From assembly GCA_012521035.1 (NCBI GenBank), contig JAAYND010000091.1:1-11600 (forward strand): a DNA stretch of 11,600 nucleotides, written 5' to 3'. A model generated the notes under the pieces. The model was not told the DNA's origin, searched no databases, and saw only the letters and a program-made list of their open reading frames with translations. The DNA comes from Methanomicrobiales archaeon (GTDB taxonomy: Archaea > Halobacteriota > Methanomicrobia > Methanomicrobiales > Methanoculleaceae). Position numbers and translations under genes: made by a program. This document shows positions 1-7,122 of the stretch, piece by piece (position 1 is the first letter of the stretch; every line of letters starts with the position of its first letter).

Positions 1-523
1 AACACCCGATGTCGGCGAGGCTCCCCGTCCGTCGCCCGCCTACCTCCGCTCCGTGCGCCTGGGCCGCGTCCTCGATGAGGAGGAGGTCATTATCGTCGCA
101 GAGGTCGCGGACGGCACCGACATAAAACGGCTGCCCGAAGAGGTGGACGCCGATGATCGCCCGGACCTCCGGCCGGATGAGTGTTGCGACTGAGTCAGGA
201 TCGATATTGAATGTCCGGGGATCGACATCAGCGAAGACCGGCGTTGCCCCGCACATCGAGACCGCGGACGCCGTCGCAAAGAACGTAAACGCCGGGACGA
301 TCACCTCATCCCCCGGCCCGATTCCCGCTGCGAGGAGCGCCGCATGGAGCGCCGCTGTCCCTGAATTGACACCGATGGCATGCTCGACACCGCAGTATTC
401 AGCGAATCGCGACTCAAACTCCGTGACCACCGATCCTTGAGCGAGCATCCCCGACTGCATCACGCGGACGACGGCCTCTATCTCCTCTTCCCCGATGAAC
501 GGTCGGGCGACGGGGATATCCAT
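1..523 (-). CDS. DegT/DnrJ/EryC1/StrS sugar aminotransferase (C-terminus beyond window)
   Basis: PLP-dependent aminotransferase of the DegT family, which aminates keto-sugar nucleotides. 174 residues are visible from the ATG at 523; the rest lies beyond base 1. The opening VARPFIGEEEIEAV is typical of the family. GTAALH at residues 56-61 is the usual phosphate-binding area, and EDAAQAHG at 151-158 carries the Asp that contacts the pyridine nitrogen (D152). The window ends at SLADIGC, just before the expected SFYPTKN-like motif with the PLP lysine, so that residue cannot be checked. The gene starts 2 bases after the stop of a hexapeptide N-acetyltransferase. That pairing is typical of 3-amino-sugar synthesis (WbpE/WbpD, FdtB/FdtC, QdtB/QdtC types), so the substrate is probably a UDP- or dTDP-keto sugar for surface glycans. 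The exact substrate is inference. Confidence 0.9.
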   Translation of the reverse strand, partial: MDIPVARPFIGEEEIEAVVRVMQSGMLAQGSVVTEFESRFAEYCGVEHAIGVNSGTAALHAALLAAGIGPGDEVIVPAFTFFATASAVSMCGATPVFADVDPRTFNIDPDSVATLIRPEVRAIIGVHLFGQPFYVGAVRDLCDDNDLLLIEDAAQAHGAEVGGRRTGSLADIGC

Positions 524-525
524 CG

Positions 526-1119
526 TCACCGCCTCGCCTCCGGGGGGAGCGGCCGGAACCGCGCCGGCGACCCCACCGCGAGCGTTCTGGCCGGGACATC
601 CTTCGTCACCACCGCACCGGCAGCGACGAACGCCCCCTCACCGATCGCAACCCCGGGGAGGATCGTCGCATTCGCGCCGATGACAGCACTGTCCCCGATC
701 ACCGGTGCCTCAAGCGACTCATGGTGACCGGGCGGGTAGCGGTCGTTTGTCAGAACAGCGTTCGGGCCGATGAAGACCCCATCCCCGATCCTGGTGCCGG
801 TCGGGATGTAGACGAGACTCTGGAGCCGGACGTCATCACCGATCGTGCAGTCACCCTCGATCACCGCCGCCGTCCCTATAGCGACCCGGTCGCCGATCGT
901 AGTCTTTTCGCGGATCAGGACGTTATGCCCGGTCTGGAAGGCATCACCGATCAGGACATCGCAGTAGATGATGGTTCCCGACCTGAGGATCGCATCCCTC
1001 CCGATGGTGGCGCCGGGAAAGTCCGTCTCCCCGATACGGTCCCGGGAGGGAAACCCGAGGGTCACCGGTTCAAATATCGTCGCCCCCTCGCCGAGGGCGT
1101 TATAGCCATACTCAATCAT
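526..1119 (-). CDS. Hexapeptide-repeat sugar N-acetyltransferase (WbpD/WlbB-like)
   Basis: A 197-residue left-handed beta-helix acyltransferase. Nearly the whole protein is imperfect hexapeptide repeats (for example ATIGRDA, TTIGDRV, CTIGDDV, TRIGDGV, PVIGDSAVIGANATILPG). A loop after GPNAVLTNDRYPPG (around residues 120-135) and a C-terminal GAVVTKDVPARTLAVGSPAR are both standard for acetyl-CoA-dependent sugar-amine acetyltransferases of the WbpD/WlbB/NeuD group. Its start overlaps the glmS stop as ATGA, and the aminotransferase begins 2 bases downstream. Expected role: acetylating the amine installed by that aminotransferase, in the cytoplasm, to make an N-acetylated (possibly 2,3-diacetamido) sugar nucleotide for N-glycan or S-layer glycan. 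The fold and class are clear. The substrate is inferred from context, and a 4-amino sugar or serine acetyltransferase-like role is not excluded. Confidence 0.85.
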   Translation of the reverse strand: MIEYGYNALGEGATIFEPVTLGFPSRDRIGETDFPGATIGRDAILRSGTIIYCDVLIGDAFQTGHNVLIREKTTIGDRVAIGTAAVIEGDCTIGDDVRLQSLVYIPTGTRIGDGVFIGPNAVLTNDRYPPGHHESLEAPVIGDSAVIGANATILPGVAIGEGAFVAAGAVVTKDVPARTLAVGSPARFRPLPPEARR

Positions 1120-2855
1120 TCAACGGTCACGCTCTTTGCAAGATTTCGCGGTCTATCGACATCCCGCCCAAGGGCACATGCGGTGTGATAGGCGAGCAGC
1201 TGGAGGACGACAGATGCCGTCAGCACCTGCACAAGAAGGTGTGTGTCCGGGAGAGGGATGAATATATCCGCGATCCCGGCGAGCTCCGTATCCCCGTCCA
1301 CACCGAGCGCGATGACCGGCGCCCGCCGGGCCTTCACCTCCTTGATGTTTGAGACCATCACGTTGTAGGTCGGCCCCGGGGCGCATATGGCTATCACCGG
1401 CGTCTCAGGGGTGAGGAGGGCAAACGGCCCGTGCTTCAGTTCCCCGGCTGCATACCCCTCAGCATGGACGTAGCTGATCTCCTTCATCTTGAGGGCGCCT
1501 TCCATCGCGACCGGGTAAAACGGCCCCCTCCCTATAAAGAAGGCATGATCCGCCTGAGAACAGAGGGCGACCGCATCCTCGACGTCGTAGAGGAGGACAT
1601 CCCCTATGGCCAGGTGCGCATGCGAGAGAACGTCGTTAAACGCCCCCTCACACCGCAGGTTGACGATCTGGATTAACGCCGCGAGCTGTGCCGTATACGA
1701 CTTTGTCGCGGCGACACCGATCTCAGGGCCAGCACGCATCAGGAGGGTTCTATCCGCGACCCGGGTCAGTGTGCTCCCCTGGACGTTGGTGATGGCGAGC
1801 GTGGGACAGTTGCGGGCTTTTGCCATATTCAGGGCGGCTATCGTATCCGTGGTCTCGCCGGACTGGGAGACCGCTATGACAAGACCCCTGAGCGGTCCCG
1901 TGAAGTACTTGAACTCAGACCCCATCTCAATGCGGACGGGGATGTTACAGAGCGACTCAGCCAGGTACTTGAAGACCAGGGTGGTGTGGTAGGATGTCCC
2001 GCACGCGACCAGCGTGATCTCGCTTGCATCCTTGAGCATCCGCCGCACGCCCTCGTCGACACCCGCCCGGATGGTCTCGTAGAACGACTGGGGCTGCTCA
2101 AATATCTCTTTGAGCATATAGTGCTCAAACCCGCCCTTTCTGGTATCCTCGACGCACCAGTTGACCAGCTCGATTGGTCGCTCTACCTTCTCCCCCTCAT
2201 GGTAGATATCGAGACTGTCCGGTGTTATATCGGCGACGTCACCATCGTTAAGGTAGATCACGCGCTCGGTGTAATCGAGGAGCGGCATAAGGTCAGAGGC
2301 AGCGAAGAACTCCGAGTCTCCGACACCGAGGACAACCGGGCTTGCATTCCGGGCAGCGATGATCCGCTCTGTATCTTCCATGATCACGAGGAGGGCATAC
2401 GAACCCTGGAGGTGGGGGAGGGTCGCGTTGACAGCCGCGAGGAGATCTCCATCATAGTGCTCCTCGATGAGGTGAGCGATCGCCTCGGTGTCGGTCTCCG
2501 ACCGGAAGACGTGGCCCCGGTCCTCAAGCTCCCGCTTCAGATCGCTGTAGTTCTCGATAACCCCGTTGTGCACGACAGCGATCTTTCCCTCGCAGTCTAC
2601 CTGAGGATGGGCGTTTGTGACCGTGGGTTCCCCGTAACCGGCCCAGCGGGTATGCCCGATACCGGTTGACCCCCGGAGACCCGCCGCCCCCGCCTCGCCA
2701 TCGGATATGCTGCCGGTCCTCTTATATATCTCAAGCGCACTCCCGACCGTCGCGATGCCAAACGAGTCATACCCCCGGTACTCGAGCCGTTTTAACCCGC
2801 TTATCAGAATCGGCGTTGCATCGCGTCGTCCGATATAACCGACAATTCCGCACAT
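1116..2855 (-). CDS. glmS: Glutamine--fructose-6-phosphate aminotransferase (isomerizing)
   Basis: Converts fructose-6-phosphate and glutamine to glucosamine-6-phosphate, the entry step to UDP-GlcNAc. The 579-residue protein (E. coli has 609) has the full architecture. The N-terminal class II glutaminase domain starts MCGIVGYIG with the nucleophile Cys2 and contains GHTRWAGYGEP, HNGVIENY and SETDTEAIAHL. Two SIS sugar-isomerase domains follow, with VACGTSYH, VSQSGETTDT and ATKSYTAQL in the first and GRGPFYPVAMEGALKMKEIS and GELKHGPFALL in the second. It closes with the canonical PRNLAKSVTVE. The ATG overlaps the stop of the upstream nucleotidylyltransferase-like gene as TGATG, and its own stop overlaps the next start as ATGA, which suggests translational coupling. 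I see no glmS ribozyme; the upstream base is coding sequence. Confidence 0.98.
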   Translation of the reverse strand: MCGIVGYIGRRDATPILISGLKRLEYRGYDSFGIATVGSALEIYKRTGSISDGEAGAAGLRGSTGIGHTRWAGYGEPTVTNAHPQVDCEGKIAVVHNGVIENYSDLKRELEDRGHVFRSETDTEAIAHLIEEHYDGDLLAAVNATLPHLQGSYALLVIMEDTERIIAARNASPVVLGVGDSEFFAASDLMPLLDYTERVIYLNDGDVADITPDSLDIYHEGEKVERPIELVNWCVEDTRKGGFEHYMLKEIFEQPQSFYETIRAGVDEGVRRMLKDASEITLVACGTSYHTTLVFKYLAESLCNIPVRIEMGSEFKYFTGPLRGLVIAVSQSGETTDTIAALNMAKARNCPTLAITNVQGSTLTRVADRTLLMRAGPEIGVAATKSYTAQLAALIQIVNLRCEGAFNDVLSHAHLAIGDVLLYDVEDAVALCSQADHAFFIGRGPFYPVAMEGALKMKEISYVHAEGYAAGELKHGPFALLTPETPVIAICAPGPTYNVMVSNIKEVKARRAPVIALGVDGDTELAGIADIFIPLPDTHLLVQVLTASVVLQLLAYHTACALGRDVDRPRNLAKSVTVE

Positions 2856-4009
2856 CAGATCACCCTCACGCTGTCCTCGATGAGACCGGTCACGGTCTTT
2901 CCCTCTCCTATGGTGACACCATTACCCACAATACAGTTCTTAAATGTTGTGAAGGGTGCTGCACGGACACCATCGCCGAGGATTGCGCCAAATTCCTCTT
3001 TTAACACCTTATCTCCAACTTCCATGAAACTCGCAGAGGCGTACGTTGTGGTGTGGTCGGCAAGTATGCACCCCTGGCCAAAGACGGCGGAGATGATCCT
3101 TGAGTGAGATCCTATGGTGACGTCATCCATGATGATGGAGTCAGCGACGTAGGTGAAGGGCTCAAGCACCACCCGGTCACCGATGCTTGAGTCGGGCATG
3201 ATCACGGTGTTCGGGCCAATGGAGCAGTCGCACCCGATGGTTACAGGCCCACAGATCACGGTGTTCGGGCCGATGGTCGTCCCGGTACCGATACGCACTA
3301 CCCCCCGGCGGGTGACGGACGCATCGACCATCCCGCCGATCTCGGGGTGGATTCCCCTGAGCATCCGGCTGTTGAGTTTCAGGAGATCCCAGGGGTAGAT
3401 GGCATCCTGCCAGTCGTCCGCAGGGATCGCGCGTATCGCATGCCCCGATGCGATCATGGCGGAGAGGGCGTCGGGGATCTCGTTTGTATGGAGGTATGAG
3501 AAGATATCGGGTGTAAATGAGTATATCCCGGTCGATACCGTGAACGTCGGGGCGCCTTCAGGTTTCTCGATGATATCGCGGACAGTGCCATCCCGTATCA
3601 CCACGACACCGAAGTTTGAGGGACTCGGGTGTTCGGCAACGAGCATGGCGTTTCGCTCCTTCTTGATGCGGGCAACCGATTCGGCGTTTATGTAGTTGTC
3701 GCCCGGGAGGAGGAGGAAATCCTCGGTTATCTCGGATCTCGCTGCCCGGAGAGCGTCAGCGGTCCCGAGCTGGCGCTCCTGCACGACGACCTGGACCGGA
3801 GCGTTGAGTTTGTTGAGGTACCGGATGGCATGCTCTTTTCGGTATCCCACCACCACCACGATATCGCGGATAGCGTTCTCAAGAAGGGCATCGATGACGT
3901 ACTCGATGATCGGCCGGTTCGCAACCGGGATCAGGGCTTTTGGCTTGCTCCGGGTGAGCGGCCGAAGTCGGCTTCCCTCCCCTGCTGCCAGTATGACTGC
4001 CTGCATCAT
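2855..4009 (-). CDS. Sugar-1-phosphate nucleotidylyltransferase with degenerate GlmU-like beta-helix domain
   Basis: 384 residues. The N-terminal nucleotidyltransferase domain (about 1-225) has LAAGEGSRLRPLTRSKPKALIP, VVVGYRKE, QLGTADALRA and LLPGDNY. The hexapeptide beta-helix (about 225-384) has SVTRRGVVRIGTGTTIGPNTVI and later repeats. It is a tandem paralogue of the 399-residue protein upstream and shares a PWDLL motif at the domain junction. When the two are aligned from the common SIIM, the acetyltransferase catalytic positions of the paralogue are changed: His311 to Ser301, Tyr314 to Arg304, Asn334 to Ala324 and Lys353 to Glu339. The transferase half is therefore probably intact, while the helix is likely structural or regulatory. 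Candidate activities are UTP- or dTTP-glucose-1-phosphate transfer. Two ATGs stand at the start (4009 and 4006). The ribosome site AGGTGAT at 4010-4016 favours the second, which also matches the paralogue's MQxVxLAAGEG opening. Confidence 0.88.
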   Translation of the reverse strand: MMQAVILAAGEGSRLRPLTRSKPKALIPVANRPIIEYVIDALLENAIRDIVVVVGYRKEHAIRYLNKLNAPVQVVVQERQLGTADALRAARSEITEDFLLLPGDNYINAESVARIKKERNAMLVAEHPSPSNFGVVVIRDGTVRDIIEKPEGAPTFTVSTGIYSFTPDIFSYLHTNEIPDALSAMIASGHAIRAIPADDWQDAIYPWDLLKLNSRMLRGIHPEIGGMVDASVTRRGVVRIGTGTTIGPNTVICGPVTIGCDCSIGPNTVIMPDSSIGDRVVLEPFTYVADSIIMDDVTIGSHSRIISAVFGQGCILADHTTTYASASFMEVGDKVLKEEFGAILGDGVRAAPFTTFKNCIVGNGVTIGEGKTVTGLIEDSVRVI

Positions 4010-4010
4010 A

Positions 4011-5210
4011 TCACCTGATGATCGATCCTTCCTCGATGCACCCCTCCACGAGAGAGTGAGGGGCCACCCGTGTGTTGCTCCCTATGAGGCTTCCGACGTT
4101 GACCGAACAGTTGATACCGAAGAGGACGTTATCGCCGATGATCGCCCCGAACTTCCTCCTGCCGGTGCTCTTCCCGCAGACCTTCACCGGTGCGTTATCA
4201 TGCCGGAGGTTTGCGACCTTGGTTCCGGCCCCGAAGTTGCATCCGCTCCCGATGATGCTATCGCCGACGTAGTTGAAGTGAGGGATATTTGTCGATGGCA
4301 TGATGATGGAGTTTTTAATCTCGGTCGCGTGCCCGATATGGCAGTCATCGCCGATGGCAGTGGTGCCGCGGATGTAGGCGTGGGGGCCGATGATGCAGTT
4401 CTCGCCGATGACGCAGTGGCCCTCGATATACGTTCCGGCCCTGATCACGGTACCTTTACCGATACTCACGGTATCCGGGATGGTGCACCCGCCCTCGATG
4501 ATCCCATGCTGCTCGTGAACTTTTGCGGAGATGAGTGCCTCGTTTGCGTCGAGGAGATCCCACGGTTGCCCGACGTCGAGCCAGTAGTCAAGCGTATACG
4601 AAGCGAGCGTCCCTTCCTCGATGTAGGATGCAAGTGCATCGGTCAGTTCGTACTCGCCCCGGCCGGATATCGGGATCCCCGCGAGGAGGTCGAATATTCC
4701 GGGGTCGAAGAGATACGCTCCCGCGTTGATGAGCGTGCTCTTCGGGTTCTCGGACTTCTCTTCAAGACCCATGATGCGGTCGCCCTCCACGGTCACAACA
4801 CCGTAGTCCTGCGGGTGGTCGGTCTCGTGAATCCCCATACAGGGGGCATCCATCCGGCAGAGGTGCTCGATATCATCGCGCCTGAGAACCATGTCCCCGT
4901 TGAGGAGGAGGAACCGGTCATCCACGAGTCCCTTCGTCGCCCGAAGAGCATCTCCGGTCCCGAGCTGATGACGCTGGGTCACGTACGTGATATTCACGCC
5001 AAAGGCGCTCCCATTCTTGAAGTGGTTCCGGATTGCACGTTCAAAGTAGCCGACGACAAAGACAAAATCTGTGATCCCCGCATCACGGGCTGCGATGATG
5101 AGGTGTTCCATCATCGGTCGGTTGGCGATGGGAAGCATCACCTTTGGGCGCCGGGCGGTCAGGGGCCGCATCCGCTTCCCCTCTCCTGCTGCAAGTACTA
5201 CACACTGCAT
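4011..5210 (-). CDS. glmU: Bifunctional GlcN-1-P N-acetyltransferase / GlcNAc-1-P uridylyltransferase (archaeal GlmU-like)
   Basis: 399 residues, close to the roughly 400-residue archaeal enzymes such as Sulfolobus ST0452. The N-terminal nucleotidyltransferase domain has LAAGEGKRMRPLT (7-18), Lys23 in RRPKVMLP, QLGTGDALR (82-90) and LLLNGDM (101-107). The beta-helix begins near 236. It carries HFNYVGD (311-317), FGAGTKVANLRHD (326-338) and RRKFGAIIGD (351-360), which match the GlmU acetyl-transfer site (His, Tyr, Asn and Lys). This copy is therefore predicted to acetylate glucosamine-1-phosphate and then couple it to UTP, the last two steps to UDP-GlcNAc. Its ATG follows the glmM stop after one base. 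A GAGGAG ribosome site lies inside the glmM end. The nucleotide preference (UTP or dTTP) cannot be read from the sequence. Confidence 0.9.
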   Translation of the reverse strand: MQCVVLAAGEGKRMRPLTARRPKVMLPIANRPMMEHLIIAARDAGITDFVFVVGYFERAIRNHFKNGSAFGVNITYVTQRHQLGTGDALRATKGLVDDRFLLLNGDMVLRRDDIEHLCRMDAPCMGIHETDHPQDYGVVTVEGDRIMGLEEKSENPKSTLINAGAYLFDPGIFDLLAGIPISGRGEYELTDALASYIEEGTLASYTLDYWLDVGQPWDLLDANEALISAKVHEQHGIIEGGCTIPDTVSIGKGTVIRAGTYIEGHCVIGENCIIGPHAYIRGTTAIGDDCHIGHATEIKNSIIMPSTNIPHFNYVGDSIIGSGCNFGAGTKVANLRHDNAPVKVCGKSTGRRKFGAIIGDNVLFGINCSVNVGSLIGSNTRVAPHSLVEGCIEEGSIIR

Positions 5211-5211
5211 G

Positions 5212-6480
5212 TTACTCTACTCCTCTGTTTGCTGCACGTCGTGCTCTCTCAAAGACGGTACTCCCTGCATCAAGCATCTCCTTTGCTTTTGCCGGCGTCC
5301 TCCCTTCCGCCGTGATCCGGATCTTGGGTTCGGTGCCGCTCGCCCGGATCAGGTACCAGCCGTCGTCATCATCAAACCGGATGCCGTGCGTCGGATCATC
5401 CGCCCCCATCGCTGCCATGATCTCGCGGGATGACGTGACACGGTAGGACTCCCGGAGGAGGGTGTACCGGGGCATCCGGTCCAGTTCTTCGGCGATCGAC
5501 CATTCTGAGGCGATCTCGCAGAGCAGGGCCGCGGCGTAAACCCCGTCAGGGCAGTAGGAATGCGAGGGGAATATCCAGCTCCCAGATGCCTCCCCGCCGA
5601 AGTCTCCCCAGGTGAGGAGTTCTTCGGAGACGAAACTGTCGCCGACCGGCGTGCGATGGACCTCTGCGACCTCCTCGATCGCCATGGTGGCATCGACGGT
5701 GGTGACCACACGCTTGCAATCCAGGTATTTTGCAAAGAGCATGAGGAGATGGTCACCATCGATGTAGCGCCCCCGGTCATCAAACGCCATCATACGGTCG
5801 GCATCCCCATCGTGGATCACGGCGCACGCGGCCTCCCGTTTACGTACAAGATCACCTATATAGGGGAGGTTTGCCTCAAGCGGTTCGGATGGGCGGGCGA
5901 ATCGGCCTGATGTATTGCAGTTCAGCTCGATGACGCTCGCCCCGGCCTCAACGAGGAGATCGGGGGTGATGACGCTTCCTGCACCGTTCCCGCAGTCGAG
6001 CACCGCCGTGACCGGCCGGGAGAGGCTGACCGCATCCAGGATCGCTTCCCGGTGGGCGCCCACCGCATCGATCGGGGATATGCGCCCCTGCTCATCCCAG
6101 CTCACCCAATGAGACTCTGCGAGCGCATCCTCGACCGCGACCTGCTGGTTGCAGGCAAACGCCGATCCATCGGGGTTGAGGAGTTTCAGACCGTTATAGG
6201 ACTCAGGGTTATGGGAGGCGGTGATCATGCACCCTGCGTCGGCGTCCCGCGTCGCATACGCGACCGTCGGTGTGGGCGCGATACCGCATCTCCGGACGGC
6301 TGCACCGGCAGAGACCATGCCGGCGATGACAGCGTGTTCCAGCAGTTCACTCGTTGTGCGGGTGTCCCTGCCCACAACGCCGCATGGTGCGCTGGATGCA
6401 GTTGCTGCTCCAACCTGGAGCGCCAGAAGAACGAGGCCCGGGCCGAACTCCTGTCTGATCCCGGAAGAGCCAAATAGCAT
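5212..6480 (-). CDS. glmM: Phosphoglucosamine mutase (alpha-D-phosphohexomutase family)
   Basis: 422 residues of the alpha-D-phosphohexomutase family. MLFGSSGIRQEFG is the usual N-terminus. TASHNPESYNGLK carries the phosphoserine S89. DGDADRMMAFD at 224-234 is the Mg-binding loop, GGEASGSW at 295-302 the sugar-specificity loop, and RASGTEPKIRI at 379-389 the phosphate-binding loop. The GE-SG loop lacks the His found in many bacterial homologues (GEESGH type). I believe this is a trait of archaeal GlmM-like members, but I could not verify it. Expected reaction: glucosamine-6-phosphate to glucosamine-1-phosphate. The neighbours glmU-like and glmS support glucosamine over mannose or glucose as substrate. 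It is the first gene after a 36-base spacer with a T-run. GGAG lies directly before the ATG, and transcription may be leaderless. Confidence 0.92.
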   Translation of the reverse strand: MLFGSSGIRQEFGPGLVLLALQVGAATASSAPCGVVGRDTRTTSELLEHAVIAGMVSAGAAVRRCGIAPTPTVAYATRDADAGCMITASHNPESYNGLKLLNPDGSAFACNQQVAVEDALAESHWVSWDEQGRISPIDAVGAHREAILDAVSLSRPVTAVLDCGNGAGSVITPDLLVEAGASVIELNCNTSGRFARPSEPLEANLPYIGDLVRKREAACAVIHDGDADRMMAFDDRGRYIDGDHLLMLFAKYLDCKRVVTTVDATMAIEEVAEVHRTPVGDSFVSEELLTWGDFGGEASGSWIFPSHSYCPDGVYAAALLCEIASEWSIAEELDRMPRYTLLRESYRVTSSREIMAAMGADDPTHGIRFDDDDGWYLIRASGTEPKIRITAEGRTPAKAKEMLDAGSTVFERARRAANRGVE

Positions 6481-6516
6481 ACTCCAATATAGCCACTCTT
6501 CTCTAAAAAAAGGTAT
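6481..6516 (-). terminator. Spacer with T7 run between the two gene blocks
   Basis: This 36-base gap is the only break above 5 bases from sufC to the window end. On the minus strand it reads a run of seven T (bases 6511-6505), then TATATT (6491-6486), then GGAG and the glmM ATG. Archaeal termination is often driven by T-runs on the non-template strand, so the run could partly end transcription of the block above. Equally, the T-rich stretch lies about 25-30 bases before the glmM start and could be the TATA-like element of a leaderless glmM promoter. The TATATT itself is too close to the ATG to be that element. Either reading is inference. Confidence 0.35.
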
Positions 6517-7122
6517 TCATCTCCCGTAGGGACACCAGTGCTCGAGGTTCATAAGACCGCAGATCCCGGCGGTAGGCGGCCCGAGAAAGATCATCTGCTT
6601 CTTCCCGAGGTACTCGTCGATACAGGCAACCCCCTCATCTGATGTCATGCCGTCCCCGGTGACCAGGATCAGGTCGGCAGCCTCCGGGGAGTCGACCATC
6701 TGGTTTCCAAGAGCACGCTCAAGTGCCGGCATAGGACCGATGAGGTAGGTACGTTTTCCTGCAACCTCGCGGGAGAGCTCCGCAAGGCAGGATGCACGGC
6801 GGTCAGGTGTGCACGGGCGGAGTTTCCGTGTCAGGCAGAGAAAACTCGAGACTGCGTTGATGATCGCACACGCTGCCCCGCGCTGCTTCTGGTCGCTGAG
6901 TGGTGCACCGTACATAAACGAGATACGGGTATTTGCCCTGACCGGTTCATTCGTGATGAACTGTCCGCTCCGCCCGCCGAACTCCCCCTCCATGCAGACC
7001 CCTTTCGGGTACTGGCAGACGTCTGCGTCGTAGTTCACCTTCAGGGTCACGACGCCATCTTCACACCCGCTGTCTTCCAGGATCTTCTCAAGTTTCGCTA
7101 TTGCATCATGTATATAACTCAT
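6517..7122 (-). CDS. Cysteine-rich uncharacterised protein, tentatively DUF4213/DUF364-like
   Basis: 201 residues, no signal peptide or membrane segment. Ten cysteines (20, 36, 43, 85, 96, 104, 112, 167, 188, 197) make up about 5 percent of the protein. The N-terminal half ends in a helix, RGAACAIINAVSSFL (81-95). That resembles the AaiNA helix of the DUF4213 domain. The C-terminal half reads as a Rossmann-like unit: TYLIGPMPAL, AADLILVTGDGMTSDEG, KKQMIFLGPPTAGI. This is similar in outline to DUF364 proteins, which have been described as putative heavy-metal chelation proteins. The assignment is from memory of motif shape only. The start overlaps the cyclase stop as ATGA behind a strong AGGAGGAG ribosome site. 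Its position in the sufCB-led block makes a metal or redox role possible, but no function can be assigned. Confidence 0.8.
   Translation of the reverse strand: MSYIHDAIAKLEKILEDSGCEDGVVTLKVNYDADVCQYPKGVCMEGEFGGRSGQFITNEPVRANTRISFMYGAPLSDQKQRGAACAIINAVSSFLCLTRKLRPCTPDRRASCLAELSREVAGKRTYLIGPMPALERALGNQMVDSPEAADLILVTGDGMTSDEGVACIDEYLGKKQMIFLGPPTAGICGLMNLEHWCPYGR

Noticed and set aside
1986..2669. Plus-strand open frame of 227 codons opposite glmS
   Set aside because: It is entirely antisense to the glutaminase and first SIS regions of glmS, with no ribosome site or motif.
2700..2860. Possible glmS ribozyme or leader upstream of glmS
   Set aside because: The glmS start overlaps the upstream stop codon by one base, so there is no leader space for a ribozyme, and such ribozymes are known from bacteria.
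3696..5315. Plus-strand open frame of 539 codons opposite the two nucleotidylyltransferase genes
   Set aside because: It runs antisense to two proteins with clear domains and motifs, spans their junction, and its translation has no recognisable domain. It is a shadow frame of GC-rich coding DNA.
6486..6491. TATATT as a glmM TATA box
   Set aside because: It lies only about 6 bases before the ATG, so transcription would start inside the gene; the T-run further upstream is the better placed element.
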